A stretch of 13,800 bases of DNA from Deltaproteobacteria bacterium RIFCSPHIGHO2_02_FULL_40_11. GTDB taxonomy: Bacteria; Bdellovibrionota; JACOXK01; 2-02-FULL-40-11. Shown here in pieces: positions 1 to 8,071 of the stretch. The stretch is from the NCBI GenBank assembly GCA_001798105.1, contig MGRI01000005.1, positions 2,812 through 16,611 on the forward strand, written 5' to 3'. Made by a program: the position numbers and the translations under genes. Every line of letters starts with the position of its first letter. Positions within the stretch are counted from its first letter, which is position 1. The notes under the pieces are model-generated. The model was not told the origin of the DNA, searched no databases, and saw only the letters and a list, made by a program, of their open reading frames with translations.

Positions 1-205
1 GGGCTTTTACCATTTCTGGTTTTGTATAAAAAATCAGAGATCCCAATTGTGCCCGGGGTTCAGAATCAAAAATATTGGATTTTAATCCAAAAGCACCGAG
101 CAATGTTTCGATATTGACGCGAATTTCTTCATCTGAAGGTTCACAGGCAATAAACGTAGTTGCGGATAAGATCAGAATAAAAAGACAGACGAAAAGACGT
201 TTCAT
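1..205 (-). CDS. Candidate lipoprotein, 5' part only
   Basis: The reading frame opens with ATG at 205-203 and stays open for 68 codons to the window edge, so the C-terminus is missing. The N-terminus looks like a secretion signal: MKR, then a hydrophobic stretch at residues 4-19, then FIAC at 18-21. This resembles a lipobox with Cys21 as the lipidated residue, although Phe at -3 is not ideal. After the Cys the chain turns acidic (EPSDEE). This would be an envelope lipoprotein exported by Sec and processed by signal peptidase II. The visible part matches no family I recognise. There is no Shine-Dalgarno; a TTGACA/TACAAA promoter candidate ends 8 nt before the ATG. It lies downstream of the EF-Tu-domain-like gene on the same strand. 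Confidence 0.6.
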   Translation of the reverse strand, partial: MKRLFVCLFILILSATTFIACEPSDEEIRVNIETLLGAFGLKSNIFDSEPRAQLGSLIFYTKPEMVKA

Positions 206-213
206 GCATGCAT

Positions 214-242
214 TTTGTACCGAAGAAACCCGATTTTGTCAA
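214..242 (-). promoter_or_regulatory. Candidate sigma70 promoter for the lipoprotein gene
   Basis: Read on the minus strand, TTGACA (242-237) is followed by a 17-nt spacer and TACAAA (219-214). It sits just past the stop codon of the upstream gene. The predicted start, about 207, is only 1-3 nt before the ATG at 205, giving an almost leaderless mRNA. Based on motif match and spacing only. Confidence 0.5.
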
Positions 243-246
243 TTTT

Positions 247-603
247 TTAGGCAGAATTTGGGGGCATGAGGTAAACATCATCTTGCTCACGGACCTTGAC
301 GGGCATTCGAATCCCAACGTCATACCCTTTTCCAACCCGACGTACTTTTCGATGGTTGTATTCAATCGATGCAACACGCTGTTTAAAAAATGTGGTTTTC
401 CCGCGAACGTAAATGATGTCTCCCACTTGAAGCTCACCATTTTCAATCTGAACAATCCCTACTTTTATTTTGGAGTAGTAGTGTGTGACAGTCCCCAAGA
501 AGTATTGGGCATACTTCTGCCGCCATTTGTCTTTCGGGGTTACAGCCCCCCCAGAAGAAGGGGATTGCGTTGAACTTCGTCTCCTGCGAAATAATCCGAG
601 CAT
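247..603 (-). CDS. EF-Tu domain 2-like small protein (translation elongation factor-like)
   Basis: This 118-aa protein has a basic, Ser-rich, probably flexible N-terminus (about residues 1-30). A single beta-barrel-like domain follows at about 36-115. The core pattern (FLGTVTHYYSKIKVGIVQIENGELQVGDIIYVRG, in pieces; then a threonine pair, a middle strand, GKGYDVGIRM and a final VREQDDVYLM strand) is that of the short 'translation elongation factor-like' proteins related to EF-Tu domain 2. In those families the domain binds nucleic acid or mediates protein contacts. No GTPase domain is present, so it is not itself a translation factor. The start is fixed by GGAGG (614-610) six nt before the ATG. 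Its promoter diverges from the nuo promoter. The cellular role is unknown. Confidence 0.75.
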   Translation of the reverse strand: MLGLFRRRRSSTQSPSSGGAVTPKDKWRQKYAQYFLGTVTHYYSKIKVGIVQIENGELQVGDIIYVRGKTTFFKQRVASIEYNHRKVRRVGKGYDVGIRMPVKVREQDDVYLMPPNSA

Positions 604-652
604 GTGTTTCCTCCGAAATCATGCATGGCATCCTACATCGACGAACATGCTC

Positions 653-681
653 AGTATAACGAAAGAAAAAAAGCATTACAA
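653..681 (-). promoter_or_regulatory. Candidate promoter for the EF-Tu-domain-like gene
   Basis: On the minus strand TTGTAA (681-676), a 17-nt spacer and TATACT (658-653) form a good sigma70-type match. The predicted leader is about 43 nt and carries a clear GGAGG site. It is back to back with the nuo promoter, 35 nt between the two -35 boxes. Confidence 0.5.
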
Positions 682-716
682 GGATTTGAAGTATTTTTTT
701 TTAACATCGACTTTCA

Positions 717-745
717 TTGACACCCCACGCCAATTTGGCTACAAC
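717..745 (+). promoter_or_regulatory. Candidate promoter of the nuo operon
   Basis: An exact TTGACA (717-722) is followed by 17 nt and TACAAC (740-745). The predicted start, about 752, lies 3-4 nt before ATG 756. If real, this promoter rules out the in-frame TTG at 717 as the nuoC start, because that codon is the -35 box itself. No Shine-Dalgarno precedes either codon. Confidence 0.5.
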
Positions 746-755
746 GAAAGCAAAT

Positions 756-2450
756 ATGGCACATGTTTTGGATACGCTAAAGCAGCGATTTCCCTCAGAA
801 ATCGTCTCAAGTGATGAATTTCGTGGCGATCTCTCTGTCACTGTATCTAAAGACAAAATTTATGATGTCATTACGCATTTAAAAAAAGATCAGCATTTTG
901 AATTTCTCTTGGACATTTGTGGCGTGGACACTTCTAAACTGAACCACACCACCCCCAATCAACGATTTGAAGTGGTTTATCACCTTTTTTCTCTGACGCA
1001 AAAAAAACGCATCCGTGTAAAAATCCGAACTTCAGAAAAAGAAAGTGTTTCGAGCATTTCTTCGATTTACAAATCTGCCAACTGGTATGAGCGTGAAGTG
1101 TATGACATGTTTGGGGTTCATTTTGATGGCCATCCCAACTTAAGACGTATTTTGTGTCATGAAGAGTTTATTGGCCATCCGCTTCGAAAAGACTTTGATC
1201 CCGAAAATAGACAACCTTTAAGCGATGCCCGATCTGCAGATCAGCTCATGAATCTCAAAGAAGAAGATCTCCACACAGATGGCATTGAAAAAAGAACGCT
1301 TTTAAATCTGGGGCCTTCGCATCCAGCTTCCCATGGCACACTTCGCGCCATGCTTCTTTTAGAGGGCGAAAGCATTGTGAAAGCAGACGTTGAAATTGGC
1401 TACCTGCACCGATGTTTTGAAAAAATGTGTGAAACACATCCCTACCACCAAGCTATTCCTTATACAGAAAGATTGAATTATGTCTCTGGCCCGATCAATA
1501 ACCATGGGTATTGCATGACTTTAGAAAAACTGATGGGTCTTGAAATTCCGCGTCGGGGGCAACAAATGCGCGTCATCATCGATGAGTTTGCGCGCATTTC
1601 AGATCACTTCGTTGCCATTGGAACAGGCGCTGTGGACTTGGGCGCCATGACCAATTTTTGGTATTCGTTTGCCGAGCGTGAAAAAATTTATACGCTTTTT
1701 GAAAAATGGGGAGGCGGCCGAATGTTTCCCCGAGGAATGATTATTGGGGGCTGCATTCAAGACTTTCCAGAAGGTTGGGTCGAAGAAGCAAAACAAGTTA
1801 TAAAATCCATTCGATCTGCCACACGAGACATTGACCGCTTACTCACCAATAATAAAATTTTTCTAGCACGCTGTGTGGGGATGGGCGGCATTCCGAAAGA
1901 AGATGCGATTGATTACGGCTTTACAGGTCCTCTACTGCGTGCATGTGGTGTAGAATTAGACCTTCGAAAATTTGCCCCTTATAGTGGCTATGAAAATTAT
2001 AATTTTGAAGTTCCTATTTCTACAGAGGGCGATATTTATGACCGGTACTTGGTCCGCATGGAAGAAATGCGCCAAAGTTGTAGAATTATAGAACAAGCTT
2101 TAAACCAATTGGAAGACGGCCCTGTCCATATCGATAATAAAGACATTGTGCTTCCCCAAAAAGAAGACGTGTATGGAAACATCGAAGGCCTCATGCAACA
2201 ATTCATGCTGGTCACCCAAGGCATTCGTCCCAATCCGGGTGAAGTCTACAGCTATTTGGAATCTGCCAATGGCGAAATTGGATTTTATGTTGTCAGCGAT
2301 GGGAGCGCGTTGCCTTACCGCGTCCATTGTAGAGCCCCTTCCTTTGCCCACTATCAGGCTTTTCCTGACATGGTCCAGGGGAAAATGATTGCAGATGCTG
2401 TCGCCACAGTCGGAAGTTTAAATATTATTGCAGGAGAATTGGATCGATAA
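756..2450 (+). CDS. nuoCD: NADH-quinone oxidoreductase subunit C/D fusion
   Basis: This 564-aa protein fuses the 30-kDa (NuoC) and 49-kDa (NuoD) subunits of complex I, as in E. coli. Residues 1 to about 170 are NuoC, with the signature WYEREVYDMFG at 110-120 and then HPNLRRIL and HPLRKDF. NuoD begins near residue 183 with NLGPSHPASHGTLR, followed by EIGYLHR and the HPYHQAIPYTERLNY quinone-cavity segment. The chain ends in the usual GELDR. NuoD with NuoB forms the quinone site next to cluster N2; NuoC is a docking subunit. I chose ATG 756 over the in-frame TTG 717 because the latter lies in a probable -35 box and MAHVLDTL fits a normal NuoC start. The stop overlaps the nuoE start by one base (TAATG), implying coupled translation. 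Confidence 0.95.
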   Translation: MAHVLDTLKQRFPSEIVSSDEFRGDLSVTVSKDKIYDVITHLKKDQHFEFLLDICGVDTSKLNHTTPNQRFEVVYHLFSLTQKKRIRVKIRTSEKESVSSISSIYKSANWYEREVYDMFGVHFDGHPNLRRILCHEEFIGHPLRKDFDPENRQPLSDARSADQLMNLKEEDLHTDGIEKRTLLNLGPSHPASHGTLRAMLLLEGESIVKADVEIGYLHRCFEKMCETHPYHQAIPYTERLNYVSGPINNHGYCMTLEKLMGLEIPRRGQQMRVIIDEFARISDHFVAIGTGAVDLGAMTNFWYSFAEREKIYTLFEKWGGGRMFPRGMIIGGCIQDFPEGWVEEAKQVIKSIRSATRDIDRLLTNNKIFLARCVGMGGIPKEDAIDYGFTGPLLRACGVELDLRKFAPYSGYENYNFEVPISTEGDIYDRYLVRMEEMRQSCRIIEQALNQLEDGPVHIDNKDIVLPQKEDVYGNIEGLMQQFMLVTQGIRPNPGEVYSYLESANGEIGFYVVSDGSALPYRVHCRAPSFAHYQAFPDMVQGKMIADAVATVGSLNIIAGELDR

Positions 2451-2926
2451 TGAAAGTTTCTTTTTCACCAAAAGCACTCAAGGAATTTAATAGTTTTGAA
2501 GGTTTGTTTGATAACCCAAAATCACGCCTGCTACCCACCCTTCATCTTGCACAACGCGAATTTGGGCACTTAAGTACAGAGGTCATTGATTATGTTGCGG
2601 CCCTTTTAAATCTTCCTTCTGCTAAAGTGATGCAAGTCGCATCGTTTTACACCATGCTTCATAAAAAATCCGTTGGAAAATATGAAGTTACCATTTGCAC
2701 CAATATCACCTGTGCCATGATGAAAAGCAGAGAACTTTTGGCCCACACCTTAAAAAAATTAAACGTCAAAGAAAAAGATATGACACAAGACAAAAAATTT
2801 ACCATCCGAAGAGAAGAATGTTTGGGCGCGTGTGACAAAGCCCCCGCCCTTCGCATTAATGACACCTACTATTATAATGTTACACCCGAAAAGTTAGATA
2901 AAATTTTAGAGAGCTTACCCTCATGA
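2450..2926 (+). CDS. nuoE: NADH-quinone oxidoreductase subunit E (24-kDa, 2Fe-2S)
   Basis: This 158-aa thioredoxin-like subunit of the NADH-oxidising arm binds the off-pathway 2Fe-2S cluster N1a. The four ligands have family spacing: Cys83-x4-Cys88 (CTNITC) and Cys124-x3-Cys128 (CLGAC). The helical N-terminal part, with PTLHLAQREFGHLS and VMQVASFYTML, is typical of NuoE. Length is normal. It is cytoplasmic and pairs with NuoF. The ATG overlaps the nuoCD stop by one base and the gene's own TGA overlaps the nuoF ATG by 4 nt, so it sits in the middle of a translationally coupled operon. Confidence 0.96.
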   Translation: MKVSFSPKALKEFNSFEGLFDNPKSRLLPTLHLAQREFGHLSTEVIDYVAALLNLPSAKVMQVASFYTMLHKKSVGKYEVTICTNITCAMMKSRELLAHTLKKLNVKEKDMTQDKKFTIRREECLGACDKAPALRINDTYYYNVTPEKLDKILESLPS

Positions 2927-4215
2927 AAGATTTTCCAAAAGTTTTATTTGAACGCCTAGAGATTCCAAACATTCACAAGATTTCTGTGTTTCAAGAACAT
3001 GGCGGATATCAAATGGCCAAGCGTGCCCTTCAAATGGCGCCCGAAGAAGTCACCAAGATTGTTACAGACTCTGGACTTCGTGGCAGAGGGGGCGCAGGTT
3101 TTCCAACAGGCATGAAGTGGTCTTTTGTGCCAAAAGACGCGTCCAAAATAAAATACCTCTTATGCAATGGAGATGAAAGCGAACCCGGCACCTTTAAAGA
3201 TCGTATTTTAATGGAAAAAATGCCGCATCTCTTACTCGAAGGCATGATCATCGCGGCACATGCCATTGATTGCCACAGAGCCTACATCTACATTCGAGGG
3301 GAATTCACAGAAAGTATTGCCGCTTTAGAAAAAGCCATTGAAGACTGTCACACAGAAAATATTTTGGGGAAAAATATTTTTGGGACAAAATTTAATTTAG
3401 AGATTCACGTTTTTAAAGGCGCGGGCGCGTATATTTGCGGGGAAGAAACAGGCCTCATTAGTTCTCTCGAGGGCACGAAAGGTTGGCCCAAAGTAAAACC
3501 CCCCTTCCCAGCGATTGCCGGATTTAATCGGCTTCCTTCAATTGTAAATAACGTTGAAACCTTGGCCGCAGTGCCTTGGATTCTTAAAAATGGTGCCCAA
3601 GCCTACCGAAAATTTGGGACTGAAAAAAGTCCAGGCACAAAACTTTTTTGTCTGTCCGGCCCCGTTAAAAACCCTGGAACCTATGAACTCCCGTGCGGAT
3701 TCCCTCTCAAAGATCTTATTTTTGATATCGGGGGCGGACTTTTAGATGACTTAAACCTAAAAGCCGTCATTCCAGGCGGTGCCTCCGCAAAAATTTTAAC
3801 GGCCGAAGAAGCTTTAAAGACAACGCTTTGTTATGAAGGCTGCCAAACCATGGGAACCATGTTGGGATCTGGCGGCGTAATTGTGATTCCACACACACAA
3901 TGCATGGTCGATTTGCTACACGTCGTTTCCTATTTTTTTAAAGATGAATCTTGTGGCCAATGTACACCGTGTCGAGAAGGCACAGGCTGGATGCATAAAA
4001 TTGTAGATAGCATTTTACATCAACGCGGCCGCCCAGAAGATGTCCAATTGCTTTTGGATATTTCCGAAAACATCCAAGGCGGCAGAACCATTTGTGCCTT
4101 GGCAGATGCAGCGGCTTGGCCTGTGGAAAGTTATGTGAAAAAATTTAAACAAGAATTTGTAGATCATATTGAAAAGAAAGCATGTAATCTTTATAAATAT
4201 AGTGCGTCATTATGA
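2923..4215 (+). CDS. nuoF: NADH-quinone oxidoreductase subunit F (51-kDa, FMN and NADH binding)
   Basis: This 430-aa subunit oxidises NADH through FMN and passes electrons to the 4Fe-4S cluster N3. The glycine-rich nucleotide site is GRGGAGFPTGMKW at 54-66. NGDESEPGTFKDR and CGEETGLISSLEG form the rest of the FMN/NADH pocket. The N3 ligands are Cys344, Cys347 and Cys350 (CGQCTPC), and Cys391 in TICALAD; the spacing 2-2-40 equals that of E. coli NuoF. Length is normal and all key residues are present. It overlaps nuoE and nuoG by 4 nt each (ATGA type). With NuoE and NuoG it would form a complete NADH dehydrogenase module. Confidence 0.97.
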   Translation: MKDFPKVLFERLEIPNIHKISVFQEHGGYQMAKRALQMAPEEVTKIVTDSGLRGRGGAGFPTGMKWSFVPKDASKIKYLLCNGDESEPGTFKDRILMEKMPHLLLEGMIIAAHAIDCHRAYIYIRGEFTESIAALEKAIEDCHTENILGKNIFGTKFNLEIHVFKGAGAYICGEETGLISSLEGTKGWPKVKPPFPAIAGFNRLPSIVNNVETLAAVPWILKNGAQAYRKFGTEKSPGTKLFCLSGPVKNPGTYELPCGFPLKDLIFDIGGGLLDDLNLKAVIPGGASAKILTAEEALKTTLCYEGCQTMGTMLGSGGVIVIPHTQCMVDLLHVVSYFFKDESCGQCTPCREGTGWMHKIVDSILHQRGRPEDVQLLLDISENIQGGRTICALADAAAWPVESYVKKFKQEFVDHIEKKACNLYKYSASL

Positions 4216-5678
4216 GTGAAAAAAATATTGTACAATTTGAAGTCGACGGGAAAGAAGTTCAAGCTCCCAAAGGTGAAAACTTACTTAAAGTTTTAATCGA
4301 TCAAAAATTTAAAGTGCCTTACTATTGCTATCACCCTGGCTTATCGGTTGCTGGGGCATGCCGCATGTGTTTTGTGGAGCAAGAAGGTGTTCCACGTCCT
4401 ATGATTTCTTGTAACATGCAAGTTCAAGAAGGCATGAAAATTAAAACAGAATCCGAAAATTTAAAAAACATACGCAAATGGAATCTGGCCTTTCATTTAA
4501 TCAATCATCCGTTGGATTGTCCCATTTGCGACCAGGCAGGCGAATGCGGGCTACAAGATTTTTACATGGAACACGGACAATACAATAGCCAGATGCAAGA
4601 ACAAAAAGTGCTCAAACGAAAAGTGGTCAGCATTGGAGACCATGTCATGCTGGATTCCGAACGGTGCATTTTATGTTCCAGATGCGTTCGGTTCTTTGAC
4701 GAAGTCCCTAAGACAAGTGAAATGGCTATTTTTAACCGTGGCGATCGCTCAGAAATTGGAACATTCCTGGATCGTCCGCTCAAAAACAATTATACGTTAA
4801 ATAGCGTCAATATTTGTCCTGTGGGCGCACTCACCTCTAAAGATTTTCGATTTAAAAAGCGGGTTTGGTTTTTAAAAAAATTAAATTCAATTTGTCCAGG
4901 CTGTTCGACAGGCTGTAATATTGAAGTACATGAAGACCCCCGAGAAAAACAAGTTTTTCGCATGCTCCCCAGATACAATGAAAACGTAAATGGGCATTGG
5001 ATGTGCGACTATGGTGCAATGCGCTATGAGAAAATCAATCCCAAAAATCGGATTTTAACCCCAAAATTAAAACAAGGCCATGAACTTGTCCCCACGGATT
5101 GGGATAACGCTCAAAAATACTTCGATGACGCCATGGAAAAAGTCGGCAAAGATCTCTATGTCTTAATCACCCCTCAGTATACGGTAGAAGAATTTGAACA
5201 TATCTATGCAACCTTTACACAAAAAGGGATTCAAAACATTTTTCATACCGTGGATGAAAAAAATATAAAGGACACAAAAGTAATCGACGAACTTCTCATG
5301 CGAAACGATAAAAATCCAAACTCAAAAGGACTTTTAAAAGTAAGTGCAGCCCATGGTCTTGAAAAACAAAACCTAGCAGCTTTTCAAAAAGAACTTGAAA
5401 CGCAGAAAATAAAAACACTGGTTGTTTTTTCGCCCGCGGATCCCGACTCAGATCCTGAATTTATGAATTCGCTGAAAGGCATTGAAGCGGTTGAAACTAA
5501 AATTCAACTTGGAACTGCCGCACAGTATGAAACGTTAGACTTCGATTGTATTTTACCCACCCTTTCTTTTGTGGAAAAAGCTGGAACTTTTATCAACTTT
5601 AATGATGTGGAACAAAAAATAGAAGCTGGTGCCAAACTTGTGGAAGACGCAAAGGCGATTTCGGAGATTTTATGCTGA
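4212..5678 (+). CDS. nuoG: NADH-quinone oxidoreductase subunit G, short form
   Basis: This is the iron-sulfur wire of the peripheral arm. It carries a 2Fe-2S ferredoxin domain (Cys39, 50, 53, 67; cluster N1b), an N5 site with one His ligand (His99, Cys103, 106, 112), an N4 site (Cys152, 155, 158, 202), and a further 4Fe-4S motif Cys228-x2-Cys231-x3-Cys235-x29-Cys265. This last one matches cluster N7, which many NuoG proteins have lost. The molybdopterin-oxidoreductase-like C-terminal part is cut down to about 220 residues. It keeps the terminal LPTLSFVEKAGTFIN segment, so the loss is internal rather than a broken gene; E. coli NuoG is about 900 aa, this is 488. It overlaps nuoF by 4 nt and nuoI by 7 nt. 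Confidence 0.95.
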   Translation: MSEKNIVQFEVDGKEVQAPKGENLLKVLIDQKFKVPYYCYHPGLSVAGACRMCFVEQEGVPRPMISCNMQVQEGMKIKTESENLKNIRKWNLAFHLINHPLDCPICDQAGECGLQDFYMEHGQYNSQMQEQKVLKRKVVSIGDHVMLDSERCILCSRCVRFFDEVPKTSEMAIFNRGDRSEIGTFLDRPLKNNYTLNSVNICPVGALTSKDFRFKKRVWFLKKLNSICPGCSTGCNIEVHEDPREKQVFRMLPRYNENVNGHWMCDYGAMRYEKINPKNRILTPKLKQGHELVPTDWDNAQKYFDDAMEKVGKDLYVLITPQYTVEEFEHIYATFTQKGIQNIFHTVDEKNIKDTKVIDELLMRNDKNPNSKGLLKVSAAHGLEKQNLAAFQKELETQKIKTLVVFSPADPDSDPEFMNSLKGIEAVETKIQLGTAAQYETLDFDCILPTLSFVEKAGTFINFNDVEQKIEAGAKLVEDAKAISEILC

Positions 5679-6172
5679 TTCCAAGACCGCCTGCCTATCG
5701 AAAGTGGCTTTATTTGCGCGGTTTTTACTGGGGATTTTACACAACACTCAAACATTTCACCCTCAATTTGCTTCACCTCAGAAAAATCCCCACCATTCAA
5801 TACCCTGAAAAGCGACGTGAAAGGTCCCCCCGCTTTAAAGGGAAGCATATCTTAACCAAAAAGTTAGATGGCTCGATTCGATGTACCTCCTGTTACCTTT
5901 GCCAAACGGCTTGCCCTGCTGACTGCATTAAAATTACAGCTTCGGAGCATGAAGACCCTACGGTCGAAAAATTCCCCATTTCCTTTCAAATTGACCTTTT
6001 ACGCTGTGTCATGTGCGGGTATTGCGAAGAGGCCTGCCCTGTGGATGCCATCCGCATGGGGCAAGAATACGAATGGGCCGATTTTTCTGAATCGAACTAT
6101 ATTATGGATATCGATCACCTGGCCAGCCGCCCGTCCCTAAAGGGTGGCGTGATCTCGAAACTCCCCACTTAA
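5672..6172 (+). CDS. nuoI: NADH-quinone oxidoreductase subunit I (two 4Fe-4S)
   Basis: This 166-aa ferredoxin-like subunit carries clusters N6a and N6b, which lead electrons to N2 in NuoB. The first set of ligands is Cys71, 74, 77 with Cys81 (CTSCYLCQTACP); the second is Cys112, 115, 118 with Cys122 (CVMCGYCEEACP). An extra Cys85 is present. The N-terminal amphipathic segment RGFYWGFYTTLKHF is the membrane-surface helix typical of NuoI. A GGAG site six nt upstream, inside the end of nuoG, supports ATG 5672. In most nuo operons nuoH stands between nuoG and nuoI; here it is absent. This is the last nuo gene in the window and is followed by korA after an 84-nt gap. Confidence 0.95.
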   Translation: MLIPRPPAYRKWLYLRGFYWGFYTTLKHFTLNLLHLRKIPTIQYPEKRRERSPRFKGKHILTKKLDGSIRCTSCYLCQTACPADCIKITASEHEDPTVEKFPISFQIDLLRCVMCGYCEEACPVDAIRMGQEYEWADFSESNYIMDIDHLASRPSLKGGVISKLPT

Positions 6173-6211
6173 AAAAACATGATTAAAATCATCAAAAACC
6201 TGTGTTTCCCC

Positions 6212-6250
6212 TTGCAATTTTGAAATTTCCAGTGCTATACATCATATAAA
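6212..6250 (+). promoter_or_regulatory. Candidate promoter of korAB
   Basis: The 84-nt gap between nuoI and korA is AT-rich. It offers two overlapping solutions: TTGCAA (6212-6217) with TATACA (6236-6241), spacer 18; or TTGAAA (6220-6225) with TATAAA (6245-6250), spacer 19. The second would start transcription at the ATG (6257). No Shine-Dalgarno precedes korA and no strong terminator is seen after nuoI (only a weak 5-bp stem near 6179-6192), so read-through from nuo is also possible. Confidence 0.35.
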
Positions 6251-6256
6251 ATACCT

Positions 6257-8068
6257 ATGGTTGAAACCCATAAAATTATTAATAATTTTTCGGTAAAGAT
6301 TGCCACTGCCAATGGCACAGGAAGTCAATCTGCAAATAATATTTTTTTTAAAACCTTGGTCCGAATGGGAATCCCCACATCTGCAAAAAATCTTTTCCCA
6401 TCGAACATTCAAGGACTTCCCACATGGTTTATCGTTCGCGCCTCTTCCAAGGGATATCAAACCATGCGAAGAGAATCTGAAATTTTGGTCTTGGTCAATC
6501 GCGGCTCACTTGTTCAAGATCTGAAAGAAATTAAAAAAGGAACCGTTGTTTTGTATGACCAAGGCTTACTTCAAGTTCCTGAAGATGTTGAAGGCGCTAT
6601 TTACTATGGCATTCCCTTTTCAAAACTGGCCAGAGAAAATTACGATAAACCCCGCTTAAGAACCATTTTAACAAATGTTACATATGTGGGCGCCCTTGCC
6701 GCCATTTTCAATTTAGACAAACAAACACTTACAGACGTCATTAAAGATACGTTTTCAAAAAAACCAAAGGTTGTAGATGCAAACTTAAAAGCCATTGATC
6801 TGGGATATGATTTCGTCAAAGAAAACCTGGATAAAAAAGACGTCTACCATTATGAACATGACACGCAAACAAAAGACCACGTTATTTTAGAAGGAAATCA
6901 GGCAACCGCATTGGGAGCCATTATGGGAGGATGTACCGTCGCTGCTTGGTATCCCATTACCCCTGCAAGCAGCATGAGTGAAACCATTGAAAAATATGCC
7001 TCCCGTATTCGAGTCGATGACAAAACAGGAAAACGAAAACTTGCCATTGTGCAAGCGGAAGATGAAATTTCTGCCATTGGCATGGCGATTGGTGCAGGGT
7101 GGGCAGGCGCAAGAGCCATGACCGGCACTTCTGGCCCAGGTATTTCGTTAATGGGAGAATTTATTGGTTTGGCTTACTATACAGAAATTCCTGTTGTTAT
7201 TGTAAACGTTCAACGCGTAGGACCGAGCACCGGGCTACCCACCCGAACCCAACAGGCCGATATTCAACTGTGCGCGTTTGCATCGCATGGCGATACACGT
7301 CATATTTGTCTTTATCCGGGCACCATCGAAGAAGCCTATGAACTCACCGCAAAATCTTTTGATATTGCAGAAAGATTTCAAACGCCCGTTTTTGTTTTAA
7401 CCGATTTAGAGTTGGGGATGAATTTATGGACCTCCAAACCGCTAAAATACATAGATACCCCTTTTGATCGCGGAAAAGTTTTAACTGCAAAAGACTTAGA
7501 TCAAATGAAAGACTGGGGCAGATATGCGGATAAAGATGGAGATGGTATTTGTTATCGTACTTTACCTGGCACACCCCACCCGCTTGCGGCCTATTTTACG
7601 CGAGGCACGGGCCATGATGAAAAAGCAAATTATACAGAAAATAACGAAGACTACCGTCGCATTCTAATGCGTGTGAAAAAGAAAATTGATTTATCTCCGA
7701 GTTATCTTCCCAAGCCGATCATCGAAGATGAAAAAGGCGCAAAAATAGGATTTATCAGTGTTGGAACCACACACTATGCTGTCGTAGAAGCCCGAGATGA
7801 ACTGAAAGAAAAGCACAACATCAAAACAAAGTATCTTCGTGTCTTATCCTATCCTTTCCATGAAGAGTCCATTCGAAGTTTTATTGAAAGTTGCGATAAA
7901 GTCTATGTGGTGGAACAAAACCGAGATGCCCAACTTGCAGGAATGTTGAAACTGGATTTTGAAGCCCTTGCACTGAGACTCAAAACCTGCGCCTACTCAG
8001 ACGGACTTCCCATGCGTCCTGGCATTATTATTGATCGCGTACTTGGAAAACCCTGGGAGATAAACTAA
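6257..8068 (+). CDS. korA: 2-oxoacid:ferredoxin oxidoreductase, fused gamma-alpha subunit
   Basis: This 603-aa protein is the large subunit of a CoA-dependent 2-oxoacid:acceptor oxidoreductase, most likely for 2-oxoglutarate. It converts the 2-oxoacid and CoA to acyl-CoA and CO2 and reduces ferredoxin. Residues 1 to about 190 are the gamma domain (GTGSQSANNIF; SNIQGLPTWFIVRAS). From Asp207 the alpha domain follows, with EGNQATALGAIMGG, YPITPASSMSE, QAEDEISAIGMAIGAGWAGA, TGTSGPGISLM and RVGPSTGLPTRTQQAD; this last segment contacts the thiamine diphosphate site in the family. The fusion and the KorB partner match the two-subunit KorAB type of, for example, mycobacteria. Substrate choice is inferred from family resemblance only. 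It has no visible ribosome-binding site; korB follows after 3 nt. Confidence 0.9.
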   Translation: MVETHKIINNFSVKIATANGTGSQSANNIFFKTLVRMGIPTSAKNLFPSNIQGLPTWFIVRASSKGYQTMRRESEILVLVNRGSLVQDLKEIKKGTVVLYDQGLLQVPEDVEGAIYYGIPFSKLARENYDKPRLRTILTNVTYVGALAAIFNLDKQTLTDVIKDTFSKKPKVVDANLKAIDLGYDFVKENLDKKDVYHYEHDTQTKDHVILEGNQATALGAIMGGCTVAAWYPITPASSMSETIEKYASRIRVDDKTGKRKLAIVQAEDEISAIGMAIGAGWAGARAMTGTSGPGISLMGEFIGLAYYTEIPVVIVNVQRVGPSTGLPTRTQQADIQLCAFASHGDTRHICLYPGTIEEAYELTAKSFDIAERFQTPVFVLTDLELGMNLWTSKPLKYIDTPFDRGKVLTAKDLDQMKDWGRYADKDGDGICYRTLPGTPHPLAAYFTRGTGHDEKANYTENNEDYRRILMRVKKKIDLSPSYLPKPIIEDEKGAKIGFISVGTTHYAVVEARDELKEKHNIKTKYLRVLSYPFHEESIRSFIESCDKVYVVEQNRDAQLAGMLKLDFEALALRLKTCAYSDGLPMRPGIIIDRVLGKPWEIN

Positions 8069-8071
8069 AAA

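Noticed and set aside
717..755. TTG 717 as the nuoCD start
   Set aside because: It has no Shine-Dalgarno, coincides with an exact -35 box, and adds 13 residues that do not look like a NuoC N-terminus.
208..814. Plus-strand reading frames at 208-573 and 485-814
   Set aside because: They lie opposite the EF-Tu-domain-like gene or across the divergent promoter region, show no family features and lack ribosome-binding sites.
2450..5680. Frameshift or programmed slippage at the nuo gene joints
   Set aside because: The overlaps of 1, 4, 4 and 7 nt all have complete proteins on both sides with family-typical ends and are ordinary stop-start coupling.
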